Shown here: piece after piece, positions 1 through 9,590 of the stretch | How the letters are laid out: each line of letters opens with the position of its first letter | Position numbering within the stretch: position 1 is the stretch's first letter | DNA from: JABMQW01 sp964439935 | Lineage (GTDB): Bacteria > Fidelibacterota > Marinisomatia > Marinisomatales > TCS56 | Assembly (NCBI GenBank): GCA_964439935.1 | Contig: CAYTPW010000013.1 | Location: forward strand, 1 to 64,000 | Direction of reading: 5' to 3' | Length of the DNA stretch: 64,000 bases | Position numbers and translations under genes: made by a program | The notes under the pieces: generated by a model | The model's input: the letters and a program-made list of their open reading frames with translations, nothing else | What the model was told of the DNA's origin: nothing | The model's database searches: none

Positions 1-1825
1 TCCGATTATCAATGATTTCAGCCTTTTCCTTCAAATCGTTAATCCAGTCTGAGTATATCTGCCGTTGTTTGTTGGCGGTCAGTTCATTTTTCAAAGCATC
101 CGATTGGACTTCATATTCGGTGGAATCAAAAGTGGAAATCTTTTTAACCCGGATAATGGAATAGCCGCGAATTGTTTCCAGTGGCCCAAGCAAATCACCT
201 GGTTTTGAATTTAATAATGCGCCGGTCACATAATTACTTAGTCCGATGGTAGTGAACGGTCGAATCAGCTTACGTGTTTCGTTATCGACTACTTCCAGTT
301 GATCATTCTCAACCTTGAGACTATTGAAATCGGATTCAAAATTTAGCTGTCCTTTTAAATCATTAAACAATTGTATAGCCGCTGACTGCTGTTTTTCACG
401 ATGTATTTCACCGATAATTGTTTCCCTTACCGATTCAAGGGGCTGAGTTCCGGCTGCGGACAGACTGTCAAAGGTGAATACCGCGAAATACTGGTCATTT
501 TCCAGAGGATTTGAACTGGTTCCGATTTCTTCATTATAAGCAAAACGCACTGCATTACGAAATTGACCCAGGCCTGGAACAAAAATCGTTTCTTCATACA
601 AATTAGGAGCTTGCATAGCTTCGATCTGATGGGTGTCCAAGGCAGCCTCAAAACCATAATCCTGGGCATCATAACTGAAGAGGGTGGCCGCCCTCCTTAA
701 TTCTTCCCGGGTATTGGCACCTAAATTAATTTCCAGTAAAACATGCGCTGCCTTGACCTCTTCCCGATCATTCTCCGTCCGACGGTCAATAACCTTGATA
801 ACATGATAACCAAACCGTGACAATACCGGTCCGACAATGGAGCCCTTTTCAGCATTGAAAGCCGCTTCGGAAAATGGTTTTACCATTTGATCTTTACCAA
901 ACCAGCCCAAGTTGCCACCGCGTCCTGAATCAGCAGTAACCGCATTGCCGGGATCTTCAGTGTACCTATTGGCTAGAATCGCGAAATCTTCCCCTGCCTC
1001 AGCCTTCATTTTTATTGACAGGGCATCTTCAAAAACACGCATTGAATCGGTGGATGAAGGTATTTTATGCCAACTCACATAGCGCAAATGACGCTGTTCT
1101 TCCTGATAAAAATCATCAATATTCTTTTGGAAACGGGTTTCGATTTCCTGTTCATTAGGTTCGGTTTCATCGCCGGTGAAACTGTTATTAAGAACGTGCA
1201 GAGCATCGATAGTGTAATCAAGATTCCGCTTGATAAATTCTTCTTTGACTTCGGCATTCGTCGCTGTTACTGAAGAATTTATGAATTGTTCTAATTTCAG
1301 GTTAGGGATGTAGGAATTTTTCATATGCTGTTCGACCGTTACCCATTCATCACCTTGTGGATTCAAAACCGCCTGCTGATACTTGGCCTGGTCAAATTGA
1401 CCATCGGTTTGGAAATCAGGTAGATTGGTAAGAAATGCCGGGGGACTTTCCAGTAAATGGAAGACAACCTCTTCATTTGTAGCACTAATATCCAGTTCTA
1501 TCAATACTTCATTTATTAAGACTTCATTGACCATTCGATCCCAGATAGTATTACGAATTCTGGTTATCTGCTGATCAGTAATTTCTCTACCGTCGTTCCT
1601 GGCCTGCTCCAGTTCGGCATTGACCCGTTGCATGAATTGATCCGGTGGCAGGTTGATTCCATTTACCACACCAATGGCTTTCCTGGGATCGACTTTCCCC
1701 ATCAGTTCATCAATAATATTTGCTCCGCCAACTAACCCGCCGATGCTCATACTGAGTAAAAATAGAATTAGTAATGCCCAGAGTACTATGTGCATCCGAT
1801 CGCGCATGTGCGTCATCATTCCCAT
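1..1825 (-). CDS. PpiD/SurA-like periplasmic peptidyl-prolyl isomerase (3' end beyond window)
   Basis: The reading frame is open from an ATG at 1825 to the left edge, about 608 codons, so the C-terminus is missing. Residues about 9-31 form one hydrophobic segment, so the protein is probably anchored in the inner membrane with a periplasmic body, as in PpiD. A SurA-N-type chaperone domain follows (VVNGINLPPDQF at about residues 54-65). A parvulin/PpiC rotamase domain spans about residues 248-342, with the family pattern GGNLGWFGKDQMVKPFSEAA and a final FGYHVIKV. The known role of the family is to assist folding of exported and outer-membrane proteins. The start has other Met codons close behind it (residues 3 and 4), so it could shift by a few residues. 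It is divergent from the downstream glycosylase gene. Confidence 0.85.
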   Translation of the reverse strand, partial: MGMMTHMRDRMHIVLWALLILFLLSMSIGGLVGGANIIDELMGKVDPRKAIGVVNGINLPPDQFMQRVNAELEQARNDGREITDQQITRIRNTIWDRMVNEVLINEVLIELDISATNEEVVFHLLESPPAFLTNLPDFQTDGQFDQAKYQQAVLNPQGDEWVTVEQHMKNSYIPNLKLEQFINSSVTATNAEVKEEFIKRNLDYTIDALHVLNNSFTGDETEPNEQEIETRFQKNIDDFYQEEQRHLRYVSWHKIPSSTDSMRVFEDALSIKMKAEAGEDFAILANRYTEDPGNAVTADSGRGGNLGWFGKDQMVKPFSEAAFNAEKGSIVGPVLSRFGYHVIKVIDRRTENDREEVKAAHVLLEINLGANTREELRRAATLFSYDAQDYGFEAALDTHQIEAMQAPNLYEETIFVPGLGQFRNAVRFAYNEEIGTSSNPLENDQYFAVFTFDSLSAAGTQPLESVRETIIGEIHREKQQSAAIQLFNDLKGQLNFESDFNSLKVENDQLEVVDNETRKLIRPFTTIGLSNYVTGALLNSKPGDLLGPLETIRGYSIIRVKKISTFDSTEYEVQSDALKNELTANKQRQIYSDWINDLKEKAEIIDNR

Positions 1826-2005
1826 GAGAAAATCCTTTTAAAATTATCCAAATTAACCGACGAATTTATAGCCACCGACAGGCCGAAGCAATGAACTAAG
1901 GCTTAGGTTAATTACAAAAAATAATAATTTGATTAGCTGGGAGGAGAATAATAATTTGCAGACTCGGATGAATTCATATTTATATTTCCAATGGATTGAA
2001 CTCCG

Positions 2006-2686
2006 ATGAAAACCGACTTTGATTTAAAGAAATTGATTGGCTGTCGAGCCTGTCCCAGGCTGGTTGAATTCAGGGAATTAATTGCCCGAGAAAAAACCCA
2101 GCGGTTCAACGATTGGAACTATTGGGGTCGACCTGTTCCCGGGTACGGTGATACAACCGGGAAATTAATGATAGTGGGTCTGGCACCAGCCCGTCATGGA
2201 GGTAACCGGACAGGCCGCGTCTTCACCGGTGATAAATCTGCTGATTTTTTGATGAAATGTCTGTATCGGGCCGGAATCACCAACCAGCCTACTTCTGATA
2301 ATCGTGATGATGGTCTGATCCTGTTTAACACATACATGACACCGGTCCTGAAATGCGTACCTCCACAGGACAAACCAACTGCTCTGGAACTTAAAGAGTG
2401 TTTTAAATGGTTTCGCAGGGAATTTACCAGCCTGCCCAATATTGAATGCATTTTAGCACTTGGTAAAATCGCCTTCGATACCTGTGTCAAGATCTGGATG
2501 GAAGAATATGGTCTAAAAAGAAAGGATTACCGATTCGGCCATAATCTGATTTATAGGCTGCCCAATAAAGTTTATCTGGTGGGAGCCTATCATCCTAGTC
2601 CCAGGAATGTCAACACCGGGCGCTTGAATGAAGGCATGATGGCCGAACTGCTGGTAAATTTAAAAGGATTAATCAATTGGGTATGA
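2006..2686 (+). CDS. uracil-DNA glycosylase, family 5 (UDGb type)
   Basis: A 226-residue protein of the iron-sulfur uracil-DNA glycosylase superfamily, which removes uracil and some other deaminated bases from DNA as the first step of base-excision repair. Motif 1 is GLAPARHGGNRTGR at residues 58-71. The Asn/Arg-rich form, with no catalytic Asp or Asn directly after GLAP, is typical of family 5. Motif 2 is HPSPRN from His196, followed by NTGRL. Cys13, Cys16, Cys117 and Cys132 fit the spacing of the four ligands of the [4Fe-4S] cluster. Length is normal. The stop codon overlaps the start of the next gene by four bases (ATGA), so the two are probably translated together although their functions are unrelated. 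Confidence 0.9.
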   Translation: MKTDFDLKKLIGCRACPRLVEFRELIAREKTQRFNDWNYWGRPVPGYGDTTGKLMIVGLAPARHGGNRTGRVFTGDKSADFLMKCLYRAGITNQPTSDNRDDGLILFNTYMTPVLKCVPPQDKPTALELKECFKWFRREFTSLPNIECILALGKIAFDTCVKIWMEEYGLKRKDYRFGHNLIYRLPNKVYLVGAYHPSPRNVNTGRLNEGMMAELLVNLKGLINWV

Positions 2687-4857
2687 AAATTTTAAGGGTA
2701 ATAATTCAGCTAGCGGTATTAATTAACCTGTCATGTTTATTTGGACAATTTACGGATATTACTCTGGAGGATGTTTTTCTCGAAAAAAAATATGATCCGG
2801 TTAAACTGGAAAATACTGCCTGGCTGGAGACCAATAATTCTCTGTTATTTTCCTACAGCGACTCTGTGCTGAATGACATCTATTATTTTAATAAGGGCAT
2901 GAGTCAGCCCGAACTGTTTTATTCGATCAACTCGTTTGCTGTGGACGGAGTACAGTTGGAAATAGAATCTTTTCAGATTAATAGTACTGGCACATATTTA
3001 TTAATCAGAAGTGAGGCCAAGCGGGTCTGGCGGAATTCGCGAAACGGTATTTATTATCTGGTGGAACTGGCGAATAACAGGATCAGTCAGTTATCTGTAT
3101 CAAATACCAATCTTCGCAATGCTAAATTTTCACCGGACGGGAAAAATGTAGCTTATGTCCGTAAAAATGATTTGTACTGTTTCAAAATATCAAAATCCCG
3201 TGAACAACAACTGACCAATGATGGATCTGATAACATAATCAATGGGCAGTTCGGCTGGGTATATGAAGAAGAATTCGGATCAGCTGATGGTTATCGCTGG
3301 TCACCGGACAGTAAAACGATTGCCTTCTGGCGCGAAGACCAAACTCAGGTGCAACGCTATCTGCTGTTTGATGAATTGAAACAATACCCTACGACCCGAT
3401 CTTTTGCTTATCCTAAGGTGGGTGAGACTAATCCAGTAGTGAATATTGGAATTGTTGATCTCAAGCGTGGCCGTACACGCTGGATGGATACTGACCAGGA
3501 ATATGAAACTTATATTCCAAGAATCGAATGGACTGAGAAAAGGGATCAGTTGGCTATCATGCGTATGAACCGGCGACAGAATAGGGTGGAGGTATTATTC
3601 GGTAACACCAAGACCGGGGAGTGCGCGCTGATCCTGACCGATGAGGATTCGTGTTGGGTGGACGTGACCGATGACTGGCGATTCTTGAAAGATGGTAGTT
3701 TCCTGTGGACTTCAGAACGATCCGGTTACCGGCATATATACCATCATTCAGAAAATGGTAGTCTGATCAATCAATTGACGGATGGAGAATGGGAAGTAAC
3801 TGAAATCATTGCCCTGGACGAAAAGGCTGGCAATCTGTATTTCACCGGTAAACTACAATCACCGCTGGAACAGCATTTTTACTCGGTGCCTCTAACTGGC
3901 GGTGATCCGAAAAAACTAACCACCGGTTCCGGATATCACAAGATTAAAGATTTATTAGATAGTCCGTTTTTTATCGACCATTTTTCCAGCCTTTCAAATC
4001 CTGGAATTATCTATTTGCTTGATAATACCGGAAAGCAGTTATCAACATTAGTCGATTCGCAAGCTGATCTTTTTGCCAATCTTGATTTGACTTACCCGGA
4101 TCTGATTACTGTCACCACCAGTGATCAAAGTACCGTGTTAAATGCCAAATTGACGCTACCGGCCGATTTTGATCCTCAATTGAAATATCCAGTGATTGTG
4201 TTTGGCTATGGTGGACCGGGTTCCCAGGTTGTAACCGACCGCTGGGGGGGACGCAGTTATCTCTGGCATCAGTATTTAAGTCAGCAGGGATTCATTTGTT
4301 TTTCGATTGATAATCGTGGCACCGGGGGACAGGGAAAAGCATTCAAGATTCTGGCTTACGGTGATCTGGGGAACTGGCTGGTTAACGATCAGATCGAAGG
4401 CGTTAAGTATTTGCGGTCCCTACCTTATGTTGACGCAGATCGGATTGGTATCTGGGGCTGGAGCGGGGGTGGTTATATGACTGCGATGTGCCTGACCGAG
4501 GGTTATGAATATTTTCAGGTGGGTGTAGCGGTGGCACCGGTTACTGATTTTAGGTTGTACGATACAATCTGGACCGAACGTTATATGGGATTACTCCCAG
4601 ATAATACCGCCGGATATGAAAATGCTTCTGTATTTAATTATATTGATAATTTTAGTGGAAAGCTGCTTTTGATTCACGGTACCGGCGATGACAATGTACA
4701 TCCACAAAATTCGCTTAAACTGGCGGATGCATTTGTAAAAAAAGGAAAATTTATCGATCAATATTATTATGCCAATAAGAACCACAGCATCCGTGGGAAA
4801 TACACTTCATATAACGTTTACAAGCGGATTGCGGATTATTTTATTGCGAATCTGTAA
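2683..4857 (+). CDS. dipeptidyl-peptidase IV-like S9B serine peptidase
   Basis: About 724 residues with a signal-peptide-like start (hydrophobic residues about 4-20), so probably secreted or periplasmic. The N-terminal two thirds is a DPP-IV-type beta-propeller. The C-terminal alpha/beta-hydrolase carries the nucleophile in GWSGGGYMTAM (Ser about 594), the acid in GTGDDNVHP (about 670) and the histidine in NKNHSIRG (about 701). The family releases Xaa-Pro dipeptides from peptide N-termini. I chose ATG 2683 over the TTG at 2677 because it gives an ATGA overlap with the upstream stop and puts the basic n-region of the signal peptide at the start. It ends just before a convergent gene. Confidence 0.9.
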   Translation: MKILRVIIQLAVLINLSCLFGQFTDITLEDVFLEKKYDPVKLENTAWLETNNSLLFSYSDSVLNDIYYFNKGMSQPELFYSINSFAVDGVQLEIESFQINSTGTYLLIRSEAKRVWRNSRNGIYYLVELANNRISQLSVSNTNLRNAKFSPDGKNVAYVRKNDLYCFKISKSREQQLTNDGSDNIINGQFGWVYEEEFGSADGYRWSPDSKTIAFWREDQTQVQRYLLFDELKQYPTTRSFAYPKVGETNPVVNIGIVDLKRGRTRWMDTDQEYETYIPRIEWTEKRDQLAIMRMNRRQNRVEVLFGNTKTGECALILTDEDSCWVDVTDDWRFLKDGSFLWTSERSGYRHIYHHSENGSLINQLTDGEWEVTEIIALDEKAGNLYFTGKLQSPLEQHFYSVPLTGGDPKKLTTGSGYHKIKDLLDSPFFIDHFSSLSNPGIIYLLDNTGKQLSTLVDSQADLFANLDLTYPDLITVTTSDQSTVLNAKLTLPADFDPQLKYPVIVFGYGGPGSQVVTDRWGGRSYLWHQYLSQQGFICFSIDNRGTGGQGKAFKILAYGDLGNWLVNDQIEGVKYLRSLPYVDADRIGIWGWSGGGYMTAMCLTEGYEYFQVGVAVAPVTDFRLYDTIWTERYMGLLPDNTAGYENASVFNYIDNFSGKLLLIHGTGDDNVHPQNSLKLADAFVKKGKFIDQYYYANKNHSIRGKYTSYNVYKRIADYFIANL

Positions 4858-4865
4858 AAGGATGG

Positions 4866-5204
4866 TCAACCGGCGCTGGCTTTTCGCTCGTATCTCTCAT
4901 AATAACCGATAAGATGGTTATTCTCATCCCGGACTGCCCGCATATAAATCCTCTGTTTGGCATCGTCTGTAATAATTTCTTCATCAAGTCCTGTTTCCAT
5001 TTTAGCGAAGATAGCCAGCATAGTTTCACAGGATGCCTTATTATGACAATCCATAATTGAGCTATTAAGCAGGGAATAACCCTCTGAGTAGTGCTGGGCG
5101 GCAGCTTTATTCATATAGATGATCTTGTGGTTAGTATCAACCAACAGCACCGGATCAATCAGGCTATTGAGCAGGTGCTGATAGAGTTTATTATTCATTG
5201 TCAA
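4866..5204 (-). CDS. small stand-alone PAS-domain protein
   Basis: A 112-residue protein that is essentially one PAS sensory domain: LIDPVLLVDTNHKIIYMNKA at about residues 15-34 is the usual first strand and loop, and ENNHLIGYYERY is the last strand. No output domain (kinase, GGDEF or HTH) is present. Two cysteines in DCHNKASC (residues 53-60) sit in the mid-domain segment where related PAS domains carry a CHxxxS-type motif, so a cofactor or redox function is possible but not shown. It lies 8 bases downstream of a methyltransferase gene on the same strand, so the two probably share a transcript. A second ATG at residue 3 is an alternative start. Confidence 0.7.
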   Translation of the reverse strand: MTMNNKLYQHLLNSLIDPVLLVDTNHKIIYMNKAAAQHYSEGYSLLNSSIMDCHNKASCETMLAIFAKMETGLDEEIITDDAKQRIYMRAVRDENNHLIGYYERYERKASAG

Positions 5205-5212
5205 AAAGCTGA

Positions 5213-6055
5213 TTAGTTGTTTATTTCAAAGACGAACAAGCGATAAGTCTTGAATTTTTCAAATGATTCAGCCGTGAGTTTTCCGGATAAGTATTTCCGC
5301 TGCAGTTTGTTCAATTTTTTCCGAAATTTCCAGGTCAGGAGTTTCATCATTCGGGGATAATGACTGAATAGATAACGGCCTGAAAGGGTTGTTACTGGAG
5401 CGGCGACATTCTCTATGAAATCACTAAGGATTGTATAGGTTGGAGCTGTTTCGCGGGTGATATCAATGTCAATTATGGTTTTAAACACTGATTTTTTTAA
5501 TTCATCGTTGAAACGGTTGAATTTATGGCCCCCGATAATGGGACTTTTTTCCGGTGTCTGCAAGCTGAAAAAATCACAGATAAGTAATTTCCCGTCGGGC
5601 TTGAGAAATTTCGCAGTCTGCTCCAGACCGGTTCTAATATCAACATATGCAAAACTTTCACTGAATAAAACAAAATCATAGCGTTTATCAGTCGTCATTG
5701 CTTCGTAAGTAACCGGATAAACAGTTGACTGATCGCCCAGCTTTTCACGCAGTTTATCAGCCAGGAATTGGCTGGGAATTACACAATCGACCTGATATCC
5801 TCGGTCAATCAGTTTTTGAGCAAGATTACCGGCGCCGGCGCCAACATCAAGAATTGATTTAACACCATCAGGGATATTATCAAGAATCAATGCGGAATGC
5901 TTTTCCTGGGCTTCAGCAAAATTAGTGAAATTGACCTTCTCTCCCTGAGGCCAGTAACCGTAATGTAGATCTTCGGTGTTTAAAAAGAATTTTCCTAACA
6001 TTAGACCAATCTCCAACCCAACTTCCTTCGAATCCACCTTTGGAGCAGTACCCAT
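5213..6055 (-). CDS. class I SAM-dependent methyltransferase
   Basis: 280 residues with a Rossmann-type methyltransferase core. Motif I is ILDVGAGAGNLAQ at about residues 67-79, followed by an acidic/hydrophobic strand and FVLFSESFAYVD as the motif IV region. Motif I binds S-adenosylmethionine, but the substrate cannot be read from sequence. The N-terminal HYGYWPQGEKVN segment resembles methyltransferases acting on small molecules or lipids. The C-terminal helical part, rich in Arg and Lys, may contact a membrane or nucleic acid. It precedes the PAS-domain gene by 8 bases and follows the NUDIX gene by about 45, so a three-gene minus-strand operon is likely. Confidence 0.75.
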   Translation of the reverse strand: MGTAPKVDSKEVGLEIGLMLGKFFLNTEDLHYGYWPQGEKVNFTNFAEAQEKHSALILDNIPDGVKSILDVGAGAGNLAQKLIDRGYQVDCVIPSQFLADKLREKLGDQSTVYPVTYEAMTTDKRYDFVLFSESFAYVDIRTGLEQTAKFLKPDGKLLICDFFSLQTPEKSPIIGGHKFNRFNDELKKSVFKTIIDIDITRETAPTYTILSDFIENVAAPVTTLSGRYLFSHYPRMMKLLTWKFRKKLNKLQRKYLSGKLTAESFEKFKTYRLFVFEINN

Positions 6056-6099
6056 TTATCCTCCCGGGTTATGAAATTAAAAAGATTATTGGCCCCAAT

Positions 6100-6654
6100 T
6101 TAAGTCTGTGATTCAATCCGCAGCCTGCTTTTTATTACCATCCGCAGTATTGAATGGTTGGATGTATAATTGGCCAACTCAGACAATGGGATCCAGGCCA
6201 GGGCAATCGATTCATCACTCACTATAAGCGACTCATTTTCATCGGCCGCAAACAGGAAGCGAATATCATAATGAATATGTTCAGCCGTTTGTTGATGCGC
6301 TGGAATAGCATGGACATCAACATCGAAGATTGTACTGGAAAGTAGTACAATAGATTTCAACCCGGTTTCCTCTGCAGCTTCCCTTAGAGCAACAACAGCA
6401 AGATCAGATTCACCATCGGCATGGCCACCGCACTGAATCCATTTGTTTAATTTTCGATGGCGGGTCAGAATGATACCGGAATTATCTCGATTGATGATCC
6501 AGGCTGAAGCGGTTAAATGCCCGGTCAGATTCTCGCGCTGGAAACAGTCTGAGTTAGAATTAATAAAATTAATCGTATTTTCTGTTGCACGGTTTTCATC
6601 TGTATCAAATGGTTTGTGATCTTTTAATAGTGTTAATAGTTTATAGCGATGCAT
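6100..6654 (-). CDS. NUDIX hydrolase
   Basis: 184 residues. The NUDIX box is visible as GGHADGESD followed by ALREAAEETGL, with the REAAEE core that holds the catalytic magnesium. The GGHADG form is common in a subfamily of NUDIX enzymes that clean up nucleotides or sugar nucleotides. The flanking IILTRHRKLNKWIQ strand is also typical. The specific substrate is not predictable. It is the first gene of the minus-strand group that continues with the methyltransferase and PAS protein. The ATG at 6654 is the only sensible start. Confidence 0.85.
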   Translation of the reverse strand: MHRYKLLTLLKDHKPFDTDENRATENTINFINSNSDCFQRENLTGHLTASAWIINRDNSGIILTRHRKLNKWIQCGGHADGESDLAVVALREAAEETGLKSIVLLSSTIFDVDVHAIPAHQQTAEHIHYDIRFLFAADENESLIVSDESIALAWIPLSELANYTSNHSILRMVIKSRLRIESQT

Positions 6655-7145
6655 ATTTGCGATAGCTAAAATACGGCAGGATTAATTATTAAATCGAATG
6701 CTGAGTATATCTCCGTCACTAACAGCATAAGTTTTAATTCAAATCTGAATTAGAGAATCCTTTAAGACTAATTTTTATTTATTTGCCTGAAATTTGATCG
6801 AAATCTTTTTGTCCACAGAATATGATAAACCAGTACACCAGACAAATTCGATAATTTATATTCAAACAAGAGAAGAAATTAGTGGAAGGCAGTTGTGTAA
6901 CAGGTACAGAATTATTAAGAGATTTATTCTTAATAAGCACCTATAAACTCAGTTACTCAACTAGATCTGTTTAGAATAATATTAACATCTACGGAAGTGA
7001 CTAATATTAATAATCCTACCAACTTACATATAACTACAGACCTCCCCGAGGATTTATACGTTGTGAAATTTTGGCTATAGACAATTAGAACTGGTGGTGT
7101 GTAATATTGCCTGCATGAAGCGATTCCTACCACCATTTATCCGCT
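6655..7145. other. intergenic stretch, no gene seen
   Basis: About 490 AT-rich bases between the divergent NUDIX and methyltransferase genes. I find no supportable open frame, tRNA or clear hairpin. It probably carries the promoters of both flanking genes. Its low GC matches the following methyltransferase gene rather than the core genes, in keeping with a laterally gained segment. Confidence 0.5.
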
Positions 7146-7856
7146 ATGGATCGTTGTTTAGGCCTGGGACGAACGGATAACATGATAAAAGATGCTCCCT
7201 ATGATGGTTTTTATTCAAGTCTCACTCATATGTCAGTTTGGGTACACACAAACATTTTGCGGTTTGGGAAATACGAAAACGAAAGTATAATCAAGTTTGC
7301 AGCTGCTGATAAAAAAAGCCAAGTTTTAGATTATGGTTGTAATACTGGCCGGCATGCTTCAAATGTTAAACAGGCCTATGGATATAATGTGATTGGCGCT
7401 GATATTAATCCAGCAGCTATAACTGTGTGCAAAAAGAAAGGAATTCCAGCGGAATTAATTACCCCGAATTTTTTGAATCACTACAAATCCTCATTTGATA
7501 TCATAATAAATGCACATGTTTTGGAACATGTAAAAGATCCCAAAAATTTACTGTTTAATATCCGAGGATTGTTAAAGGAAGGGGGTACTTTTGTGATTGC
7601 AATACCACAGGAGAGAATTCGGGGTGACATCAACCCCTTACAAAGCTTATATTTTCTTGCGAGAATGAAATTTGAAAATCCCCACATACACAAGTTCTCA
7701 AAAGACCAATTATTCGCATTGTTGATAGAAACAGGATTTCTACCCGAAGAACACATTTTTTGTAATTTTACACCACCGTTTTTGACAAAGAATAGGATAA
7801 AAATTACATCCAGAAGTCTTGTTGTAAAATGCATTAAACACCGGCAAAACTACTAA
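7146..7856 (+). CDS. class I SAM-dependent methyltransferase (methyltransferase 11/12-like)
   Basis: 236 residues. Motif I is VLDYGCNTGRHASNV. The next acidic strand is VIGADINPAA, motif IV is DIIINAHVLEHVKDP, and GGTFVIAIP closes the core. All fit a small-molecule or sugar/lipid methyltransferase of the ubiE/type-11 kind. The start is uncertain: ATG 7146 is used, but ATG 7182 (MIKDAPYDGF) is in frame and neither has a good ribosome binding site. Its base composition is clearly more AT-rich than the flanking core genes, and it stands alone between a long empty stretch and a tRNA gene on the other strand, which suggests lateral gain. The substrate is unknown. Confidence 0.7.
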   Translation: MDRCLGLGRTDNMIKDAPYDGFYSSLTHMSVWVHTNILRFGKYENESIIKFAAADKKSQVLDYGCNTGRHASNVKQAYGYNVIGADINPAAITVCKKKGIPAELITPNFLNHYKSSFDIIINAHVLEHVKDPKNLLFNIRGLLKEGGTFVIAIPQERIRGDINPLQSLYFLARMKFENPHIHKFSKDQLFALLIETGFLPEEHIFCNFTPPFLTKNRIKITSRSLVVKCIKHRQNY

Positions 7857-7858
7857 AG

Positions 7859-7932
7859 TAGCGGAGGAGGGACTTGAACCCCCGACACGCGGATTATGAT
7901 TCCGCTGCTCTAACCAACTGAGCTACTCCGCC
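7859..7932 (-). tRNA. tRNA-Met (anticodon CAT)
   Basis: The reverse complement folds as a complete 74-base cloverleaf. The acceptor is GGCGGAG paired with CTCCGCT (a G-U pair at 1-72), and the D arm carries AGCTCAGTTGGTTAGAGC. The anticodon stem is GCGGA/TCCGC with loop ATCATAA giving CAT, and the T arm is GGGGGTTCAAGTCCC. The sequence resembles elongator tRNA-Met. A CAT tRNA read as Ile after lysidine modification cannot be excluded. CCA is not encoded. Confidence 0.93.
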
Positions 7933-8193
7933 ATTTCAATACTGGTAAATCATTTTTCTTGGAAATAAGCGCGCAGAAATTATTCCAATAGACTGCGATA
8001 AACAAAGAATTTCCTCCGGGTTTTCACTATTTACCCTAACCGCGAAACCTGTTAAAAATATTTAGTAAACAGCCGGTATTTATAGTAGCGAATTTACTTT
8101 TATTTGTAAACTTATTTATGGTATTTCCCGAGTTAAGATACTTTGGGGGCCTCGTTATTTAACAAGTAATTTTAATTAATAGATTAGGAGTCT

Positions 8194-9537
8194 ATGGCAA
8201 TGTACAAAACTGTTGAAGAATTCATGGATAAAGTGATCCAGAAAAATCAGGCAGAGCCGGAATTTCATCAGGCAGTTCGTGAAGTAGTTGAAACACTGTG
8301 GGATTTTCTACAAGAGCATCCTCAATATCTGCATTCAAATATATTAGAACGGATTGTTGAACCAGAGCGGGTAATAATATTTAGAGTACCCTGGCGGAAT
8401 GATCGTGGTGAAGTCCAGGTTAATCGCGGTTTCAGGGTTGAGTTTAACTCTGCGATCGGTCCCTACAAAGGTGGTCTGCGTTTTCACCCTTCAGTCAATC
8501 TTGGGATTTTAAAATTCCTGGGATTTGAGCAAGTATTTAAAAATAGTCTGACAACGCTGCCCATGGGTGGCGGAAAAGGTGGTTCTGATTTTGATCCCAA
8601 GGGGAAATCAGATAATGAAGTGATGAGTTTTTGTCAGTCATTTATGACCGAATTACAGCGGCACATTGGTGCCAACACCGATGTCCCCGCTGGTGATATT
8701 GGAGTCGGCGGGCGTGAAATCGGTTTCATGTTTGGTCTGTATAAACGGTTACGTAATGAATTTACCGGCGTTCTCACCGGCAAGGCCCGAAACTGGGGTG
8801 GCAGTTTGATCCGTCCGGAAGCCACCGGATACGGAACGGTGTATTTTGCTGAAGAAATGTTGAAAACCCGCGGTGAATCCTTTGCCGGTAAAGTAGTTAC
8901 AATTTCCGGTTCGGGTAATGTCGCTCAGTTTGCTACCGAAAAAGTTAATGAGTTGGGCGGCAAAGTAGTTACCCTCTCCGATTCATCCGGATCAATCTAT
9001 GATCCGGACGGTATTGACAGTGATAAATTAGCCTTCATCATGGATCTGAAAAATGTCAAACGCGGCCGGGTAAAGGAATATGCCGATAAATACGGTTGCG
9101 AATACTGGGAAGGCAAACGCCCCTGGGCTGCAAAATGTGACGTTGCTTTACCCTGTGCTACTCAGAACGAAATAAATGTTGCTGAGGCTCAGATGCTGGT
9201 TGACAATGGTTGTTATTGCGTTGCCGAGGGAGCCAATATGCCTTCGGAACCTGGAGCAGTCGATGTCTACATGAATAACAAAATACTATTTGGTCCTGGC
9301 AAAGCGGCCAATGCTGGCGGTGTTGCCGTATCCGGATTGGAAATGAGCCAGAACAGTATGCGTCTGTCATGGAGCAGGACAGAAGTGGATGAAAAACTGC
9401 ACTCAATAATGATCGAAATTCACTCCCAGTGTAAAAAATATGGGACTGACGGTGATTTTATAAATTATGTAAAAGGTGCTAACATCGCCGGATTTATAAA
9501 AGTTGCCGATTCGATGCTGGATCAGGGTGTAGTATAA
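8194..9537 (+). CDS. gdhA: NADP-type glutamate dehydrogenase
   Basis: 447 residues, the usual length of hexameric bacterial glutamate dehydrogenases, which reductively aminate 2-oxoglutarate with ammonia. Family signatures are KGGLRFHPSVNLGILKFLGF around residue 90 and the active-site segment LPMGGGKGGSDFDPKG with the catalytic Lys. TDVPAGDIGVGGREIGFM and the nucleotide-binding SGSGNVAQFA also match. The long N-terminal helix and overall similarity to the E. coli GdhA class favour NADP(H). ATG 8194 is preceded by a good TAGGAG site. The gene stands alone and is followed by a clear rho-independent terminator. Confidence 0.95.
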   Translation: MAMYKTVEEFMDKVIQKNQAEPEFHQAVREVVETLWDFLQEHPQYLHSNILERIVEPERVIIFRVPWRNDRGEVQVNRGFRVEFNSAIGPYKGGLRFHPSVNLGILKFLGFEQVFKNSLTTLPMGGGKGGSDFDPKGKSDNEVMSFCQSFMTELQRHIGANTDVPAGDIGVGGREIGFMFGLYKRLRNEFTGVLTGKARNWGGSLIRPEATGYGTVYFAEEMLKTRGESFAGKVVTISGSGNVAQFATEKVNELGGKVVTLSDSSGSIYDPDGIDSDKLAFIMDLKNVKRGRVKEYADKYGCEYWEGKRPWAAKCDVALPCATQNEINVAEAQMLVDNGCYCVAEGANMPSEPGAVDVYMNNKILFGPGKAANAGGVAVSGLEMSQNSMRLSWSRTEVDEKLHSIMIEIHSQCKKYGTDGDFINYVKGANIAGFIKVADSMLDQGVV

Positions 9538-9558
9538 TACTGTTTTCGCCGATACCTT

Positions 9559-9583
9559 GGGGGTAACCAGAAATGGTGCCCCC
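9559..9583 (+). terminator. rho-independent terminator after gdhA
   Basis: A GGGGG/CCCCC stem with an inner ACCA/TGGT extension around a GAAA loop is followed by a T-rich run. It lies 22 bases after the gdhA stop and just before the end of the convergent gene. Confidence 0.85.
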
Positions 9584-9590
9584 TTTTCTT

